Shown here: one piece after another, positions 29,157 through 30,541 of the stretch
Layout of the letters: the number at the start of each line of letters is the position of its first letter
How positions within the stretch are numbered: position 1 is the first letter of the stretch
From: Halocafeteria seosinensis
Taxonomy: Eukaryota; Sar; Bigyra; Bicosoecida
Direction: 5' to 3'
NCBI GenBank assembly: GCA_001687465.1
Contig: LVLI01000310.1
Span: 1 to 30,541 of the forward strand
DNA: 30,541 nt
Position numbers and translations under genes: made by a program
The notes under the pieces: model-generated
Seen by the model: only the letters and a program-made list of their open reading frames with translations
Database searches by the model: none
What the model was told of the DNA's origin: nothing

Positions 29157-29930
29157 ATGGGAACAAGTTTTAAAAACTCACCAACAGGTCATTTTGACTT
29201 TGGAGAACGAAGGGATGCTGATATGATTGACAATGACCCTTTGCCATTATTTAGAGACCCCGTTCTCGGTTGTAAAACTAGGTTTGATGCTTTACAACGG
29301 GATAGTGTACAATTCCCTACTAGAACGTACTATCAAAGTGGAAAGAAACCAAAAGATTTTGTATTTTGCCGGTGGCGAGCCTTTGCTCCTCAAAGAAGGC
29401 ACGTTAAAGCAATGAATGAGGGAACCAGAGACCAACGTCCAGTCTCTCAAATTGGACGTTATGAACCACTACCAATTCCACTTCGTCAAGTATTAGAACC
29501 AAACGTTGGATTTACACCGGAAGAACCAGAACGTATACCTAATTTTCAGCAAAAGTTTATTCCTAAGAAAACTCCAATGGAAGACTTAACACGAAGTTTC
29601 TTGACTCAGAGCATTGATAAAATGCGTACTGACCAGACTAGAGTTGATAGGGATTCAGTTATTCAATTACTTCAGGGTTTAGGAATGTTTCAATCTGGAG
29701 ACGCTAATAAACCTCTTTCAACTCTAATTGAGAAAGCCAACGCTTCACTTCCTCCAGAGAGTCAGTTACCAATTGTTAATGAGACTTTAGCTAATCTAGA
29801 AAAGGTAGAAATAATCAAGCAGTTAACCAAAACGCAAGAGATGCTAATGCTATTGAAGCAATGCGAAAGCATAATCAGGCTCAACAACAAATTCGTATTC
29901 CATCTAGAACAACAGATACAAGACCATTAA
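29157..29930 (+). CDS. Unrecognised protein of the A+T-rich segment (257 aa)
   Basis: This is an intronless ATG-to-stop frame with A/T-ending codons, unlike the host genes to its left. The N-terminal half is rich in Arg, Pro and aromatic residues (GERRDADMIDNDPLPLFRDP, FVFCRWRAFAPQRRHVKAMN). The middle holds PLPIPLRQVLEPNVGFTPEE and a helical DSVIQLLQGLGMF. The last 45 codons (after about 29795) overlap an open -1 frame that continues into the next ORF and looks more natural there (Asn/Gln/Ala-rich). The true product may therefore change frame before 29930. There are no Cys clusters, membrane spans or catalytic motifs. It may be a structural or nucleic-acid-binding protein of a mobile or viral element; this is inference. 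Confidence 0.5.
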   Translation: MGTSFKNSPTGHFDFGERRDADMIDNDPLPLFRDPVLGCKTRFDALQRDSVQFPTRTYYQSGKKPKDFVFCRWRAFAPQRRHVKAMNEGTRDQRPVSQIGRYEPLPIPLRQVLEPNVGFTPEEPERIPNFQQKFIPKKTPMEDLTRSFLTQSIDKMRTDQTRVDRDSVIQLLQGLGMFQSGDANKPLSTLIEKANASLPPESQLPIVNETLANLEKVEIIKQLTKTQEMLMLLKQCESIIRLNNKFVFHLEQQIQDH

Positions 29931-30313
29931 TTGAAGAAGTTTCAAGTAATCCTATTACTCAACCTAATCCTAATCAAATATCTCGTCGGCGTAGAATAGG
30001 ACCCCCATCTCAGAGACCACCTCAACCACCTCGGCCTCCATTTACTAATCGAGGAGGTGCTAGAGCGGACGTAGTTGAACCCCTTACAAGTCAAAGAAAG
30101 CCCAGTAAGGAGCTTGAAGAAATAGGTTCGTTTCCAGAAATGTCAACAAAACAGTTAGAAGAAATTCCCCAAAAGAGGTTAATTAGAGAGGCGGTAAGAA
30201 ATAACTTTTCACCAAGTGTATATCAGACGAAACAAGGAACCCTAAGAACTCACGGGGCAATAGCTAGAAGACTTCACGACGCTTTTAGAGAATCAAAAGA
30301 AGAGATAGTATAA
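29861..30313 (+). CDS. Pro/Arg-rich ORF overlapping the previous one in the -1 frame
   Basis: This 150-codon frame has its first ATG at 29861, but the frame is open from 29795. It encodes an Asn/Gln-rich start, a basic-proline stretch (SRRRRIGPPSQRPPQPPRPP) and a helical, charged C-terminal half (KQLEEIPQKRLIREAVRNNF, ending in HDAFRESKEEIV). Codon choice matches ORF 29157. It may be a separate overlapping gene or the second half of the same protein, reached by a -1 frameshift or hidden by one missing base. The short A-run at 29800-29803 is one place where that could happen. No homologue is recognised. Confidence 0.5.
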   Translation: MRKHNQAQQQIRIPSRTTDTRPLIEEVSSNPITQPNPNQISRRRRIGPPSQRPPQPPRPPFTNRGGARADVVEPLTSQRKPSKELEEIGSFPEMSTKQLEEIPQKRLIREAVRNNFSPSVYQTKQGTLRTHGAIARRLHDAFRESKEEIV

Positions 30314-30338
30314 AGTTATACTCTTAAGTATATAGACA

Positions 30339-30470
30339 ATGTCATCTCGTTGGAAAGTTCCGGATGGGCTTTTAAGCCCAGAGGGTCCTGTCAACTTGGA
30401 AAGTGGCAGTCTAGCTCTCCAACACGACAAACATTTCTTTGCCTTTCGTTTACCTCAATACACCGTATAA
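30339..30470 (+). CDS. Short ORF at the end of the A+T-rich segment (43 aa)
   Basis: ATG to TAA, 25 bases after the previous stop, preceded by a TATA-like leader (AAGTATATAGACA). It reads SSRWKVPDGLLSPEGPVNLE and ends FFAFRLPQYTV. It could be a small protein or a gene truncated by the right-hand junction. No family is recognised. Confidence 0.35.
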   Translation: MSSRWKVPDGLLSPEGPVNLESGSLALQHDKHFFAFRLPQYTV

Positions 30471-30475
30471 GCAAC

Positions 30476-30481
30476 AATAAA
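30476..30481 (+). terminator. AATAAA polyadenylation-type signal
   Basis: It lies six bases past the stop of the last small ORF and is followed by TACATGTGTG, a GT-rich downstream element. It is consistent with the end of a plus-strand transcript; sequence alone cannot prove use. Confidence 0.4.
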
Positions 30482-30541
30482 ATACATGTGTGCAGATAGA
30501 GCGTGCAATTCTACATCGGTCCTGGTGATCTAAGAATGCAG

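Noticed and set aside
1-30541. CRISPR arrays, insertion sequences, bacterial operons
   Set aside because: No regularly spaced repeats, transposase or ribosome-binding-site pattern. The intron-rich genes are eukaryotic, and the only compact block is the right-hand A+T-rich segment.

Overview
The window is nuclear DNA of a eukaryote. Its genes are cut by short spliceosomal introns (mostly 58-88 nt, GT donors often GTACGT or GTAAGT, mainly CAG acceptors). The proteins are typically eukaryotic: eIF2-alpha, the ribosome-biogenesis factor Nol6/Nrap, a transportin-3 type karyopherin, splicing factor Prp18, SNAREs, a Golgi-type mannose-6-phosphate-receptor-like lectin and a Four-jointed/FAM20-like kinase. 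The SNAREs are closest to the plant/protist NPSN family, which argues for an alga or another protist rather than an animal or fungus. I cannot name the species.

Layout. A partial coiled-coil gene runs off the left edge on the minus strand (1-567). It is divergent from a membrane-anchored metallophosphoesterase (927-2764, 3 exons). A Four-jointed/FAM20-like type II membrane kinase follows (3565-5145, minus). Next come NPSN-like SNARE copy A (6546-7577, 4 exons), eIF2-alpha with a long N-terminal extension (9084-10458, 3 exons) and Nol6 (10809-15308, one exon). Two more NPSN-like SNAREs lie in tandem on the minus strand (copy B 15327-16304; copy C 16840-17853), each with 4 exons and the same intron phases as copy A. 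Then come a small unrecognised three-exon gene (18284-18728), an MRH/EGF type I membrane receptor (19571-20741, 4 exons), and a four-exon Cys-rich metallothionein (20882-21395, minus) whose exons are each too short to stand out as an ORF.

The nine-exon transportin-3 gene (22862-26921) converges on four-exon PRP18 (26934-28385), leaving 12 bases between their stop codons. Upstream of both genes, in the same orientation relative to transcription, lies an identical 31-base hairpin-forming element. One product imports SR splicing factors and the other is a splicing factor, so shared control is a reasonable hypothesis.

From about 28.85 kb to about 30.48 kb the character changes. DNA is visibly A+T-richer, introns are absent, and tandem same-strand ORFs have short spacers, TATA-like leaders and a final AATAAA. 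None is recognisable. This looks like an integrated virus- or plasmid-like piece, or a chimeric contig end; I cannot decide between them from sequence alone.

How the genes relate. Several serve the secretory route (SNAREs, MRH lectin, Fj-like kinase, probably the phosphoesterase). Others serve gene expression (eIF2-alpha, Nol6, TNPO3, PRP18). Apart from the TNPO3/PRP18 pair and the SNARE duplications, nothing shows that they form a functional cluster.
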